This document shows, one piece after another, positions 50,499 to 60,680 of a stretch of 64,000 bases of DNA. This DNA comes from Trichomonas vaginalis G3 (Eukaryota; Parabasalia; Trichomonadida; Trichomonadidae). Both the position numbers and the translations under genes were made by a program. Where the stretch lies: assembly GCF_026262505.1 (NCBI RefSeq), contig NC_067204.1, positions 18,268,165 through 18,332,164 on the forward strand. Direction: 5' to 3'. Position 1 is the first letter of the stretch. Each line of letters begins with the position of its first letter. Below the pieces are notes generated by a model. It was not told the DNA's origin. It did no database searches and saw only the letters and a list, made by a program, of their open reading frames with translations.

Positions 50499-50967
50499 GA
50501 CAACCAATTAATATTATTAGAATAAACTATTTTTTAATAATCCTATTGATTTTTCTATGCTAATGTACTCAAAATGAATTGAAAATATATCTCTTCAAAT
50601 TTTAAAGTTTTATGCTAAGGATTTGATAATAGATTCATCACTATGTAATGACAGATAACAGTTCAATAAATACATATGGAAAGAATCCGGCACGCAATTC
50701 TAAAATGCATAATGATGAAATCAATTTCAAAATAGGTATTTTCTGAGACAAGATAGGTATTACTAATATGAAGCAGACTTTAAGATAACATTATTTAAAC
50801 AAGTGATGAAGGCCTCCTTTTAAATTTGAAATCGAGAATATTTCCTAAATGCTTTAGGCTATGATTCAATTGTATGACATGGAAGTGTGCTTGTATTTGA
50901 TTTAAAAATACTAATTCCAATTGACAACGATTATTGTAAACTCTTCATTATAGAACAAAAAAAAATT
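50499..50967. other. Intergenic stretch, no gene seen
   Basis: AT-rich. A frame upstream of the next gene starts only with GTG and is not used here. Confidence 0.4.
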
Positions 50968-51324
50968 ATGCAAAGGCCAACAAAAGAAGCTCACGAGCAT
51001 CTTCAAGCCATGGTTAGACTTGCAAATTTATTAATTACTGAGTCAATAAATCAAACAGATCCAATTTTGAAACCAGAAAGAAGTATTTCAACACAAGATT
51101 TTCTCCGAGAATATACAGAGCATTCCAAAGCACTTTCTCAAATAATGAGTACCATTGGTCAGCCAGAAGATTTAGATGTTCCAGAAGATATTGACGAACA
51201 GATAGAACAAAGTAGGAAAGAACTTGCAGACGCAGTCCAAAGATTACAAGTTAAGCTGAATAAGCTTAACCACCTAAGATTTTGGATGGATAATATGGTC
51301 ATGGAAAAGACTCCAGACCACTAA
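50968..51324 (+). CDS. Small coiled-coil protein, unknown (Mediator-size)
   Basis: 118 residues, start at the ATG of MQRPTKEAHEHLQAMVRL; the frame upstream has no ATG. Helical throughout, with a C-terminal coiled coil (EQSRKELADAVQRLQVKLNKL) and a closing HLRFWMDNM. In size and in the LQ-x-L-x-x-L-x-x-L pattern it recalls small Mediator subunits such as MED30 or MED11, but there is no diagnostic motif, so I leave it unnamed. Confidence 0.75.
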   Translation: MQRPTKEAHEHLQAMVRLANLLITESINQTDPILKPERSISTQDFLREYTEHSKALSQIMSTIGQPEDLDVPEDIDEQIEQSRKELADAVQRLQVKLNKLNHLRFWMDNMVMEKTPDH

Positions 51325-51683
51325 TTTATTTGATCTTTAATTTTCCTTATAGTGTTATTATTCACAATAAATTTTAAATGTATTATTTATATTACAAAAT
51401 CATCTACAATAACTTTACTCTTTCTCTTTGCTTTTTATAACCAAAATATTCCATATAAAGTTTTTTGCTTGAATTCAAACACAATGAATCACTTGAATAT
51501 AGTACAAACAATAGAATGATTAACTTACACATTATGAGTCATGAAAAACAAAAAAATAATTTTAAAATAACAAACAGATCTTTATTGTATTAAAAAACTA
51601 ATAGCAAATAAATCATCTTTTCATTGTAGTATAGTAGATTCATGCCTAAAAATCATTAGATGTTTGAAAAATAATTAGAAAAA
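51325..51683. other. Convergent intergenic region, no gene seen
   Basis: AT-rich stretch between two 3' ends. Confidence 0.4.
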
Positions 51684-52373
51684 TCATTTCATATGATATT
51701 GATTTGCATAAACATTAGGAGGTAATTTCCTTTCTAAAATCTTTTCATTACTGCGTAAATCAATATGAATTTGGTTATCTTCCGGAATACCTTGAAGAAT
51801 CGTGTCAATATCAGATGGGGACAGTTCACATGACGTGCAAATTATATAGTTAACTTTTGGCTTATTTCGGATGTAATTTTGTAAGTAATTTGCTCCAATA
51901 TAACCAAAAGTATTTCCTGATAAATCAAGAGAGTTAATTTCTTGGCATGATATGCCATTTAATAGAGGGAACATACCATTCCCTGATAAATTGCAATAAC
52001 TAAGGTTAATATCAATTAATGACGTCTTTTTACCCAATAAATCAAGCAAAATCCATATGGATTCATCAGCTATTGGGTTGTTTGATAGGTCAATAGATAC
52101 TAGGTTAATTGTCATAAGTTTTTTGACAAGGATTTTTAAATGATTATGCTTTAATCCTAAATTTGAGAGCCTTATAGATTGCAAATTAGGAGGTATTAGT
52201 GGCATTAAATAGTTAACATCATCAGGTGATAGGGAGCAATGGCAAATGCTTAATTCCCGAATATCTCCTATTTTTAATGTAACAAAGTTCTGAAGAATCT
52301 CTGAAAATGGTACAGTAAAGCCGTGTTTCTTTCCATCACTCATTAAAATTGAAACATTAACAGTTTTATTCAT
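51684..52373 (-). CDS. Leucine-rich-repeat protein (RNI-like)
   Basis: 229 residues with ribonuclease-inhibitor-type repeats: LQSIRLSNLGLKHNHLKILV, LVSIDLSNNPIADESIWILL, LIDINLSYCNLSGNGMFPLL and INSLDLSGNTFGYIGANYLQ, spaced by about 28 residues. Intracellular by lack of a signal peptide. I use the ATG at 52373; the frame upstream begins with TTG. Different in type from the BspA-like LRRs of the 3.6-kb gene. Partner unknown. Confidence 0.85.
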   Translation of the reverse strand: MNKTVNVSILMSDGKKHGFTVPFSEILQNFVTLKIGDIRELSICHCSLSPDDVNYLMPLIPPNLQSIRLSNLGLKHNHLKILVKKLMTINLVSIDLSNNPIADESIWILLDLLGKKTSLIDINLSYCNLSGNGMFPLLNGISCQEINSLDLSGNTFGYIGANYLQNYIRNKPKVNYIICTSCELSPSDIDTILQGIPEDNQIHIDLRSNEKILERKLPPNVYANQYHMK

Positions 52374-52821
52374 TGCAAAAAAAAAAAACTTTGAATACAA
52401 CAACGATCATTTCGAATTCAAAAAATCAGTTTGAGGAAAAAATGATGAATTTAGACAATTTCAGCCGAACGAGTCTTCTCTTTCAAAAGATCAACCAATG
52501 TTGAATGGTTTAAAGAAACATCTACTCGTTTTGGCAAAATTATTTATCTAAAGTATAGAAGAATACCGAATTAACATTCTGACTTTTCGGTAAAATATCT
52601 AAGATATTGAACCATGTGATCTGAGCATGAGCTGTTCTTATAGAATAATTTTTAGAAAAATTTGCAATCTATATTTCAGTGCTTCAAAGGCTTAGAACAG
52701 AATCTTATACTATACACAAAAAATTAACAAATTTTATAGGTGTTTTAAAAAACAAAATTAGTATTTTTTTAAAATATATATACAAACAAAATAAAAATAA
52801 GAAAATAAGGGGATAAAGATA
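52374..52821. other. Intergenic stretch between tandem minus-strand genes
   Basis: AT-rich. No gene or repeat seen. Confidence 0.4.
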
Positions 52822-53832
52822 TCAAGCCCTTGGGACGACACTATTTGTCATACCGAAAACTAGTTTTTCATTCCAATTTGCAGTAATTTGTCCTGGAGCA
52901 TGAACCAAGAGTTTTACGTTCTCATAATCAACATCAGAGATGTCCAAACCTTGGCAATAAACATTTGCTTCGTCCATTGTCAGTTCACGAAATCCTAAAC
53001 TTGGGAAATTTCCTTGTTTATGGAAAAGACCGCCGTCAATCGATTTGATTCCGAGTAACCTGGCGAAGCAGCACTTTCTCACCTTCAAAATATTTGGACT
53101 TATCCATTCAATACCAATAAGTTCTTTCAGCATTGGATAAATTTGGACTATTCGTAGTGCATTGTATAGTTTGTGAATAAATCTGCAATTTATATTGCTT
53201 TTTCGTTGGAAGAAATCTAAAATGATATCACCAAGCAAAAAATCTTTGTTTGGCCAGTAAAGGGAAGGTATAAAACCGCATTGCGATGGATTAATAAAAT
53301 GTGAATTTGTTTGCAAGATTGAATTGAACTGATCATCAGTTCTGGCTGAGATTGGATCTGTTGATTGCCAAATTTCAGCTCTTTTGCTACGTTTTGCTCT
53401 AGGAATGAATGTATCCATGGCAGCAGCGCAAAATTTGGAAGGTAAAGTCTGATGTATTGGTCGTTTTGATAAAGGAACCATATTTGGAGAAGTAAGACCA
53501 TTAAAGCTTCGTAGTCTTTGCTGAGAATTGAGCATACGGATGTTTGACTGTGATGCACTCATATCAATTGGCGATAAACCTGCTGACATTCCTTGAGATT
53601 GAATTCTTGGATTTCGGAATGGTTCTGAGAAATAAGGTGAATAATTTTGGTTAATACTACTAGAATCGCATGAAAAACTTGAAGAGTAGTCGTTTCTAGC
53701 TACTTCATCAAAAGAAAAATCTTGAGCAAAAGTTTCTCCGGTACCAAAGAGGTCTGTCTGATCTTCCTGTTGATTTGACCCCTGCCCTTGGTTATCAAAA
53801 TCAAAATCATCAAAAGTAAAATCATCAGACAT
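52822..53832 (-). CDS. Initiator-binding-domain (IBD) protein, IBP39-like transcription factor
   Basis: 336 residues. The N-terminal 170 are disordered and rich in Ser, Gln, Asn and Asp (FTFDDFDFDNQGQGSNQQ), with a basic patch PRAKRSKRAE (about 150). Residues of about 185-295 look like the winged-helix initiator-binding domain of trichomonads: FIPSLYWPNKDFLLGDIILDFF, CRFIHKLYNALRIVQIYPML, GIEWISPNILKVRKCCFARLLGI and LFHKQGNFPSLGFRELT. In IBP39 this domain recognises the TCA+1 Py T/A initiator and a second domain binds the polymerase II C-terminal domain. Here the acidic disordered part precedes rather than follows the domain. The family is recalled by motif and needs a PF10416 search. Confidence 0.85.
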   Translation of the reverse strand: MSDDFTFDDFDFDNQGQGSNQQEDQTDLFGTGETFAQDFSFDEVARNDYSSSFSCDSSSINQNYSPYFSEPFRNPRIQSQGMSAGLSPIDMSASQSNIRMLNSQQRLRSFNGLTSPNMVPLSKRPIHQTLPSKFCAAAMDTFIPRAKRSKRAEIWQSTDPISARTDDQFNSILQTNSHFINPSQCGFIPSLYWPNKDFLLGDIILDFFQRKSNINCRFIHKLYNALRIVQIYPMLKELIGIEWISPNILKVRKCCFARLLGIKSIDGGLFHKQGNFPSLGFRELTMDEANVYCQGLDISDVDYENVKLLVHAPGQITANWNEKLVFGMTNSVVPRA

Positions 53833-54380
53833 CTTTTTCTAAATTTTTTTTCTGTTTTACAACGAATGGCAATTTTTGATCAAAATTTTGCGTTTTCTCA
53901 AGTCGGGATTATTAAACAACATCTTATCTAGCGCATTTTTTACAATTCCATATGGTTGAAATTGAAAAAGCTGGTAAATTTTTATCAAAAAGTATTGATT
54001 CACTGCATAATGAATAGGACAAAATATATTAAAATTTGATTGTTGAATATTTAACCAATAATTTTGTCATTTGGCGATGAATTTATCGATGAAATTTGTG
54101 ATTTTGAGGGGAAAATAATCAATACATATCTGATCAGTCATACCATAAATAGAAATTATTAAACATATCAATCAGAGCTCCAGAATCGAAGAAGTCATAT
54201 TGGCTATATAACAAAATGTTTTTAAGGGGCATTTTAGTATACATGAAATGTCCTTCAGTTATGTTGTTTATAGGTCATAAAAATAATGACAATTTTAAAA
54301 GCTAGTATAGTTTATAAAAACAAAATTTGAAAATATATAATCTAAGTATATCGAATGCTAAAAACATTACTCTATGGTTA
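53833..54380. other. Intergenic stretch between tandem minus-strand genes
   Basis: AT-rich. No coding frame or element recognised. Confidence 0.4.
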
Positions 54381-55055
54381 TCAATTAGATGGAAAGGTTA
54401 ATCCTTGTGCTTTGTAAAATTCCTTTAGTTTTTTAATTAGAGCTTTAACTGTTTTTGGCTTCAGTCTCATTGTAGGTATCTGCGAGAATGGTCCATCTTT
54501 AAGTAATTCTGGTTGTTCTGCTTCAACAATTTTCTTTAGCTCTTCTTGCTCGTTATGTTCTTTAATTTGAGACATAGCCTTGAGAAATTGTGACATATCG
54601 CGTTCTGATGTAAGTTGTTGTGCAATTTTTTGATCTTTTGTAAATTTTTTAGCATCATAATTTGCATCAATTGGAGATTGAGTAACTAATTCGCTTATTT
54701 TCTTTTCAAGATGTGCAACACGCTTTGACCATGCATCAACTGTATCTGGAGAATCCTTTACAAGATAATTATGAAACTTTTGCTTGAAATAAATTCCGAA
54801 GTCTTCGGCGTATTCATCATCGTATAATTTTGATGCAGAATTAAATATAGAATCAACAGCTTGAGAAAATGCTGTTGCAGAGTTGTATCCACCTGCTTCC
54901 AAATAACTCATAACGTTGCTAAGAGTGTTGAGTGTAGGATCACCATTACCAGTGATAAATAATGAAGCTCCATGATGTTGCATTATTGATTCTAAAGCAT
55001 TATGAACTTTGCGATAATCCTTTGGATCCATTTTTATATTTTTTTTACAAATCAT
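54381..55055 (-). CDS. Divergent bromodomain-like protein
   Basis: 224 residues. Residues of about 10-95 follow the bromodomain helix plan: VHNALESIMQHHGASLFITG (helix Z), NTLSNVMSYLEAGGYNSATAFSQAVDSIFNSASKLY (the M-x-L-x-x-G-x-Y-x-s...F..D...i..N region) and GIYFKQKFHNYL (helix C). The asparagine that binds acetyl-lysine is not obvious after FNSASKLYDDEY, so acetyl-lysine reading is doubtful. The rest is a charged helical tail with a C-terminal LKPKTVKALIKKLKEFYKAQ helix resembling an ET-type end. A second ATG at codon 9 (MDPKDYRKV) may be the true start. Confidence 0.8.
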   Translation of the reverse strand: MICKKNIKMDPKDYRKVHNALESIMQHHGASLFITGNGDPTLNTLSNVMSYLEAGGYNSATAFSQAVDSIFNSASKLYDDEYAEDFGIYFKQKFHNYLVKDSPDTVDAWSKRVAHLEKKISELVTQSPIDANYDAKKFTKDQKIAQQLTSERDMSQFLKAMSQIKEHNEQEELKKIVEAEQPELLKDGPFSQIPTMRLKPKTVKALIKKLKEFYKAQGLTFPSN

Positions 55056-55545
55056 ATTATTTGAGGGGCATTCATGTTTGGACCCTCAATTAACATAACT
55101 CATTCCTGAGATGACACTCAATATAACTGGAACTGTGAACATTTATTCTTATGGATTTAATAAGCTTTACTAGAAATTTCCAATGGCAAACAAAATGATA
55201 TTTACAAAGATTTTTATAGATTAATATAGAATCAACATTGATCATATCATTTAGAATCAAAAACCAAACAAAGGTTACTAAGATTCTATGAGTTTTCCTA
55301 TGAAATGATAAAATATGCAATGCATCTGTTTAACCATTTCGTCATTGCTTTTTGAAAATAAAACACTTTTTTTAAATGAGTGACTATGATTGTTAGAACC
55401 GCCTTATAAGTCTATTTACACAAGAAAGGATACATTGCATAGATTAGTAATGTTCCTCATATTAAAAATATATAAAAATTAATCATAACAAACAAAATTT
55501 AGTATCGTAAAAAATATAAAAAAAATAACAAATAAATAAAAAAAA
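55056..55545. other. Intergenic stretch between tandem minus-strand genes
   Basis: AT-rich with A-runs near 55510-55545. No gene seen. Confidence 0.4.
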
Positions 55546-57129
55546 TTATTTCCGAGAAGATTTCTTAGAAGGAACAACTATCTTCGCGTGAGGACTCTTT
55601 TCTATTTCTTGGTGATGTACTTTATAAGGCTGAATAATCAAAGAATCCACCAATCTATTTCCGTTATTTTTTCTGCTTTCAACAGTATAATAAGTGTAAA
55701 TTGCTGTGTGTGTCTTTCTTTTGTTAATTTTCTGAGTTGAAGGAGAAATTTCTTCATCGTAATCGCTATAAACAGAAGAACTCTCCATAATAGGTTGTAG
55801 TTCGTGATGTCCACGACCGTACAATTCATTGATCTCTTGGTAATCAAGGCTTGTTTTGTCCATCAAAGCTTTAGAATTGTTCTTTCTGTCGCTTGTCTTT
55901 GGACGTTTGTTTATCTTGTCAGGTTTAATCTGCAAAGCATGTTTGCAAACAACGGGAGGTGTTGGAGATCTTCTATTCCTCTTTAATGAATAGAAATAAT
56001 CAATATCATTTCTAGAATGTTCTGAATCAGCGTCAGAAAATTCAGAGGGAGGAAATAAACGTGGCAAAGCTGTTGTCTTTAATGAATTCATTGTCATCAT
56101 GAAGCCTTTATCCCTTCTAAAGAATTTCTGCCTGTATTTGACCGGTTGCATCTGTGGATCAATGTCGATGTCACTTTTTGCATTTTTCATTTTTTGATAA
56201 ACGGCAATTGGATCCAAACTCATTCTCTTTCTCGCGGAATGAGGAACAGGGACTTCTGCAAGAGGGGATGCATTGAGAAGAGCTCTTGTCCATGCAACTC
56301 TGGCACTTCTTGGCTCAGAAAGTTCGCTTTCTATAACAGTTTTTTCCATATCTTGTGGTAATGATTTGTGAGATGACAAATGACGGTTATTGCGGTTACC
56401 TGGTGAATGGATGTTTAATTTCGGAACATCAATGGTTTCGTCATCATCAAATATTGTCAGTTTCTCTGATTCTGATTTGACATAAGTGATGAATTTGTCA
56501 CTTTTATCAAAATTATAATTTTCATCATTAGAAATAATTGGAGATTTTTCAATTTCTTTCGGAATGTCATCTTCAACTTTGTACTTTGGTTCTGTAACTC
56601 TTATATCTGATGATGAGCTATTTTTACTTTCACTTTTAAGATCAACATCATTATAAGTAGTCACTTCACTTTTGACAGGTTGAGAAATTTGTTTTTCTTG
56701 ATTTTGTTGTGAAGAATTATTAATATTTGATGACAAAGGTGAAGGAGTGTGTCTTCTTGGAGCTGTCTGTGGTTTATCTTGTACTTGAAGACTTGGAGGT
56801 GGAGAAGGGGGCATCTTCGGCATTTTGACTTGTTTTTCATTCTTTTTCTCATTGTTTTGCTCTGGTTTAATGACTTGACTGAAATCAGTAACTTTTTCTT
56901 CATTTGTATCATCATTTGTCTTTGTTTCTTTGATTTGATTTGCATTAACTATCTCATTATCTTGCTTTGGAGTGTCATTTATTTGTAAATTAATTTGTAA
57001 AATTTTTGGATCATTGTCACTTTTTGGTTTATTTTGGATATTTTCTTGTTTTGAATCAGAAACAATATTTGGAATTTGTGATTTGACATTATCAGTTAAT
57101 TTGTCAGAAATATTTTGTTTATCTTCCAT
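55546..57129 (-). CDS. Large disordered Ser/Lys/Pro-rich protein
   Basis: 527 residues from the ATG at 57129; the frame upstream runs into the previous gene with no ATG. Almost entirely low in hydrophobic residues: an N-terminal Asn/Lys/Asp-rich part, KMPKMPPSPPPSLQVQ (near 110), and a C-terminal half with more order (VAWTRALLNASPLAEVPVPHSARKRM, YRQKFFRRDKGFMMTMNSL). It ends in a basic run (VVPSKKSSRK). No domain recognised; a cytoskeletal or nuclear scaffold is conceivable. The stop of the upstream WD40 gene is only 56 bases away. Confidence 0.82.
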   Translation of the reverse strand: MEDKQNISDKLTDNVKSQIPNIVSDSKQENIQNKPKSDNDPKILQINLQINDTPKQDNEIVNANQIKETKTNDDTNEEKVTDFSQVIKPEQNNEKKNEKQVKMPKMPPSPPPSLQVQDKPQTAPRRHTPSPLSSNINNSSQQNQEKQISQPVKSEVTTYNDVDLKSESKNSSSSDIRVTEPKYKVEDDIPKEIEKSPIISNDENYNFDKSDKFITYVKSESEKLTIFDDDETIDVPKLNIHSPGNRNNRHLSSHKSLPQDMEKTVIESELSEPRSARVAWTRALLNASPLAEVPVPHSARKRMSLDPIAVYQKMKNAKSDIDIDPQMQPVKYRQKFFRRDKGFMMTMNSLKTTALPRLFPPSEFSDADSEHSRNDIDYFYSLKRNRRSPTPPVVCKHALQIKPDKINKRPKTSDRKNNSKALMDKTSLDYQEINELYGRGHHELQPIMESSSVYSDYDEEISPSTQKINKRKTHTAIYTYYTVESRKNNGNRLVDSLIIQPYKVHHQEIEKSPHAKIVVPSKKSSRK

Positions 57130-57185
57130 ATTTACAGATTTTTGTTGTGCAATTGTCAAATTGTCAGAATTGAGTTGTTCAGTTG

Positions 57186-60164
57186 TCAATTTGGCAGAAT
57201 TTCTTTTGTAATTGTCAAAATGTCAGAATTTTGTTGATTATTTGTCAGATTTTCAGAATTTTGTTGTTTTTCTGTAGAATTATTAATATTTTCTGGTATT
57301 TTCTCGGAAATAATCTTAGGAATTTCTGATTTATCAGAGACATTTTGTGAAATCTTTTCTGGTAAATCTTGTGATTTTTCTTTTGTTTTTTGTGAATTTT
57401 CTGACAATATTTCTGACAATTTTTCTATCACTTTTTCAGAAATTTCATTCTTTTGTTCTATAAGTTCTTTGTTTTCTGATGTTTCTTGTTGTTTTTCTGT
57501 TGTATTTTCACTGTAATTTTCTTCTTCATCATCGTTACTAAATGTGACATCACTTTTTGCTTCATTTTCTTCCTGTTGTTGCTCATTTAAATCTTTTTCT
57601 TGAATTTCAAGTTGAACTTTGGTCACTTCACTTTTCTCCAATTGATTTTGATTTTCCATTTCGATATCATTTTTATTTTTGAAAGAACTTGTTCTCTTCT
57701 TTTTCTTTATTGGAGTATCACTTTTCACGCGAAGGTTTTCGTTCGAATTCGATTGTTTCATCGAAAATTTGACAGAGGGAACTTCACTTTTTTCACTTTT
57801 ATTTTCAGGAGAATATTCCTCGATTAATTTCATGATATTTGGCCTTGGCGGTGGATTTGCTGCTGGTCTTGGTGCATTGCTTTCTGTTTTTTCTGTTGTT
57901 GGAAGCTTTGGAACAACTTTTTGTTCATTTTCTGTTTTTTGTTTTTTAACTTTTTCCTTTTTCACGGTTTCTGGTTGTTGTGGTTCGCTTCCGAAGTTCA
58001 TCATCTCTTGTAACATCTTCTTTCTTGTCTCTTCGTCATAAACTTTCTTCTTTTTGTGGCCAAATTCGTCAGTTTTGTCCGAATCTTCTTCCTCTTCCTG
58101 GTTTTTACTGTCCTGAGCAGCATTCATTGCATTTTCCCTCTCTTGGAGCTTATCTCTGAACGCTTGGAGCATCTTATTCTTCTTTTTAGGCTCTCTTAGC
58201 ATCAATTCTTCTTCTCTCATCAATCTTTCCAATTCTTGACGCTTTCTTTCCTCTTCTGCTATCTTCTTGATGGAGTCAGGAGCTAATTCATCTACATATC
58301 TATCGAAGTTGTCGATATCTTTGTTCTCCTTATCCGTGATATTTCCAAAAACAACAGTTCCTGGGACAACCATGACATCATTGGATGTACCGACCAATGT
58401 GTCTCTCATTCCATTCATTATTGTCAAGGAAAACAAAGGAGTGAAAAAGTTGATCGTTTTCAAATTTTCGTTCTTATAGTCCCAGAACTTAAGGAGACCA
58501 TCCAGAGCTGCGGAAATCCAGTAATCAGTGCCAAACTCGATCGCCGTAACCGCTAAATTATGTTGTCTGAACGGAGGAGGAATTTCATTTATTATTGCGC
58601 CTCTTATTTCATAAAGAATGATATTTCCGCTTTCTTTTCCAACATATAATGTGTCATTACGTGCTTTTACGCATCCATTAATGAGTAACTTCTTTCTTAA
58701 AACGATTGATAAATCATATAAGTCAATTAAAACAGTTTCATCATCAGTGAAGCATATAATGTAACTGGCCCCTAATACACTATTGCGAACTGGTGACTGA
58801 GATGACGAAACTTGAATGGACTGTAAAATATTAAAATTATCTGGGTCAACGACAACGAGATCTCCTGTTAAAACTGTGATACCGTATACGTCTCTGTCAT
58901 GGTATTGGAACTTTACCATCGATGTCGCTTTCATTTCTACGTTAATGAACTCGACAGAAGGAGCTGTTGAAGTTTCAAAGCCAAGAACGGCTCCGTTTGC
59001 AAGAATTGTGAATAAATTGTCCTTTTTGACCAATTTTGAGCCTCTATCGTAGAACGGAAAAATAATATTTCCGGCTACAGAAGGAGAAGCTGTAGTTACT
59101 TGCGTCTTTGTACGCGGGCTGTAGATTTTGATGAAATTACTATCCGAAATGATTAAAATTCGAGCTGCTTCGTTGAGTTTTGACACTCGTTGTAAAATTT
59201 TTGATTTCAAAATACTGGCAGCCCAAAGTTTCCATGGTATGTTGACCTTGTAGAATGTCAGAGTGTTGAGGAATGTCATCGCAACAACCTCTTTACGCTT
59301 AGGAAACTGGAAAATTTTGTTTGGAGTTTGCGGCAAAGTTCCGCATCTCCAAAAGCGGCCAGTTTTGACATTCATCATGAAAACATTAAGCGATCCTGTA
59401 ACTATAATTGCGTTTTCTTTATCAGGCATAAAAATTGAAGTAATGAGTTCTGTTGAAAATGTATGTCTATGGGTTAAATTGTGGAATTTGTTCCAGACAC
59501 AAACATCACCGTTCTCAGTAACAAGAACCTTTCGAGTTTTCTCGAATAAAGTGTAATTTGAAACTTTGGAAACTGGTAATTTTGTTGCCTGCTGGGATTG
59601 ATTACCATTAATTTTGAAGTACTGCAATCCTTGTATGGAGGGAAGCAATAACTCCTCATCGATGTAATTAAATGGCGGCATATTAACAATTGGAGCGTCA
59701 TAAGTAGATAAAAATGTTGATATTGGAGTAATTTTGATGTCATTTCTACGATGTGAGAGAATTGAGTTTTGCTCTGGAAACTCAAATTTCCACGTTTTAA
59801 TTCCAGTTCCTAAAGTAATGAGAACGCTTGATTTTTCTGAATATAGTATATGAAAAACTGTAAGCATATTTGTTGGCATACCTTCGATAATTGGCTTTGC
59901 AAAATTATTAATTGGGAGAACAACGAATTCATGACCTCGCGATGAAATACCTACAATCACTTCGGCTGGCTTAACAAAGCACGAGCAGTCAAATTGAAAG
60001 TTTCCTGTCATTTTTACGTTGGACCCTTCAAATTTTACAATTTCACGCGTAGAAGAAGCCACATACTCAGTATCGCTGACCATATACACGCTGTTTACTG
60101 GACCCGTAAACACGTTAAGCTGAAAATCTGGTTCAATACCGTAATTTATTAAGTTTTTATTCAT
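57186..60164 (-). CDS. WD40-repeat protein with long charged C-terminal region
   Basis: 992 residues from the ATG at 60164 (an upstream TTG is ignored; a TCATT initiator with A+1 at 60201 gives a 37-nt leader). The first 600 residues are beta-propeller material: for example LAVTAIEFGTDYWISAALDG then LLKFWDY, VLVTENGDVCVWNKF and FNLYDLSIVL-type blades, probably two propellers. Residues 640-730 form a charged helix (EERKRQELERLMREEELMLRE). The remainder is Lys/Glu/Ser-rich and disordered, ending with repeated SEN/SEK-type runs. The plan resembles flagella-associated WD proteins, but the family is not fixed. Confidence 0.88.
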   Translation of the reverse strand: MNKNLINYGIEPDFQLNVFTGPVNSVYMVSDTEYVASSTREIVKFEGSNVKMTGNFQFDCSCFVKPAEVIVGISSRGHEFVVLPINNFAKPIIEGMPTNMLTVFHILYSEKSSVLITLGTGIKTWKFEFPEQNSILSHRRNDIKITPISTFLSTYDAPIVNMPPFNYIDEELLLPSIQGLQYFKINGNQSQQATKLPVSKVSNYTLFEKTRKVLVTENGDVCVWNKFHNLTHRHTFSTELITSIFMPDKENAIIVTGSLNVFMMNVKTGRFWRCGTLPQTPNKIFQFPKRKEVVAMTFLNTLTFYKVNIPWKLWAASILKSKILQRVSKLNEAARILIISDSNFIKIYSPRTKTQVTTASPSVAGNIIFPFYDRGSKLVKKDNLFTILANGAVLGFETSTAPSVEFINVEMKATSMVKFQYHDRDVYGITVLTGDLVVVDPDNFNILQSIQVSSSQSPVRNSVLGASYIICFTDDETVLIDLYDLSIVLRKKLLINGCVKARNDTLYVGKESGNIILYEIRGAIINEIPPPFRQHNLAVTAIEFGTDYWISAALDGLLKFWDYKNENLKTINFFTPLFSLTIMNGMRDTLVGTSNDVMVVPGTVVFGNITDKENKDIDNFDRYVDELAPDSIKKIAEEERKRQELERLMREEELMLREPKKKNKMLQAFRDKLQERENAMNAAQDSKNQEEEEDSDKTDEFGHKKKKVYDEETRKKMLQEMMNFGSEPQQPETVKKEKVKKQKTENEQKVVPKLPTTEKTESNAPRPAANPPPRPNIMKLIEEYSPENKSEKSEVPSVKFSMKQSNSNENLRVKSDTPIKKKKRTSSFKNKNDIEMENQNQLEKSEVTKVQLEIQEKDLNEQQQEENEAKSDVTFSNDDEEENYSENTTEKQQETSENKELIEQKNEISEKVIEKLSEILSENSQKTKEKSQDLPEKISQNVSDKSEIPKIISEKIPENINNSTEKQQNSENLTNNQQNSDILTITKEILPN

Positions 60165-60680
60165 TAAAAAAATATAATAAAAAAATCTTTCACCTTTCAA
60201 TGAATTTGTAACGATAAAATAAGGTTATTTTAACATCGAATTTCAAAACGGAAACCATATTTTTTACTGTCACTCTTAAATCCATTGGTTTTAAATTAAG
60301 CTGTCGCTTCTTGGAATCTACATAAAAGCTTATGACAATGATAAGAATTAGTTTTTGAAGAGATCAATCTGAAATTTGAAATCACTTCATCAGATTGTAT
60401 TTCCATTCTGAACTATGAGCACTAACGACATAAAAATTTAAATTACTAAGTTATGCTATAAAATTGGCATTAAATTAGATCATATCAAATGAAATATCTA
60501 AGAAATATATAATCTAATTAAAATAAATTATTAGACTTATTCATGTAAGCAAAGTAAACTAAAATAGTATATGAATTTCTCCAAAAAAATCTGAAAACAT
60601 TTTATTCATAAATATTATAAGTTAAGAATCATAATAGTATAAGTATATGATAGCAAATATAATGGTTTTGAACTTTCCTT
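60165..60680. other. Intergenic stretch with initiator of the WD40 gene
   Basis: AT-rich. The minus strand carries TTCATTG with A+1 at 60201; TTACTGTCACTCTTAA lies further up (60257). No gene. Confidence 0.45.

Noticed and set aside
50887-50967. Longer N-terminus for the small coiled-coil protein
   Set aside because: Would need a GTG start; the first ATG is at 50968.
57600-58041. Phe-rich plus-strand frames opposite the WD40 gene tail
   Set aside because: Antisense of Lys/Glu codons.
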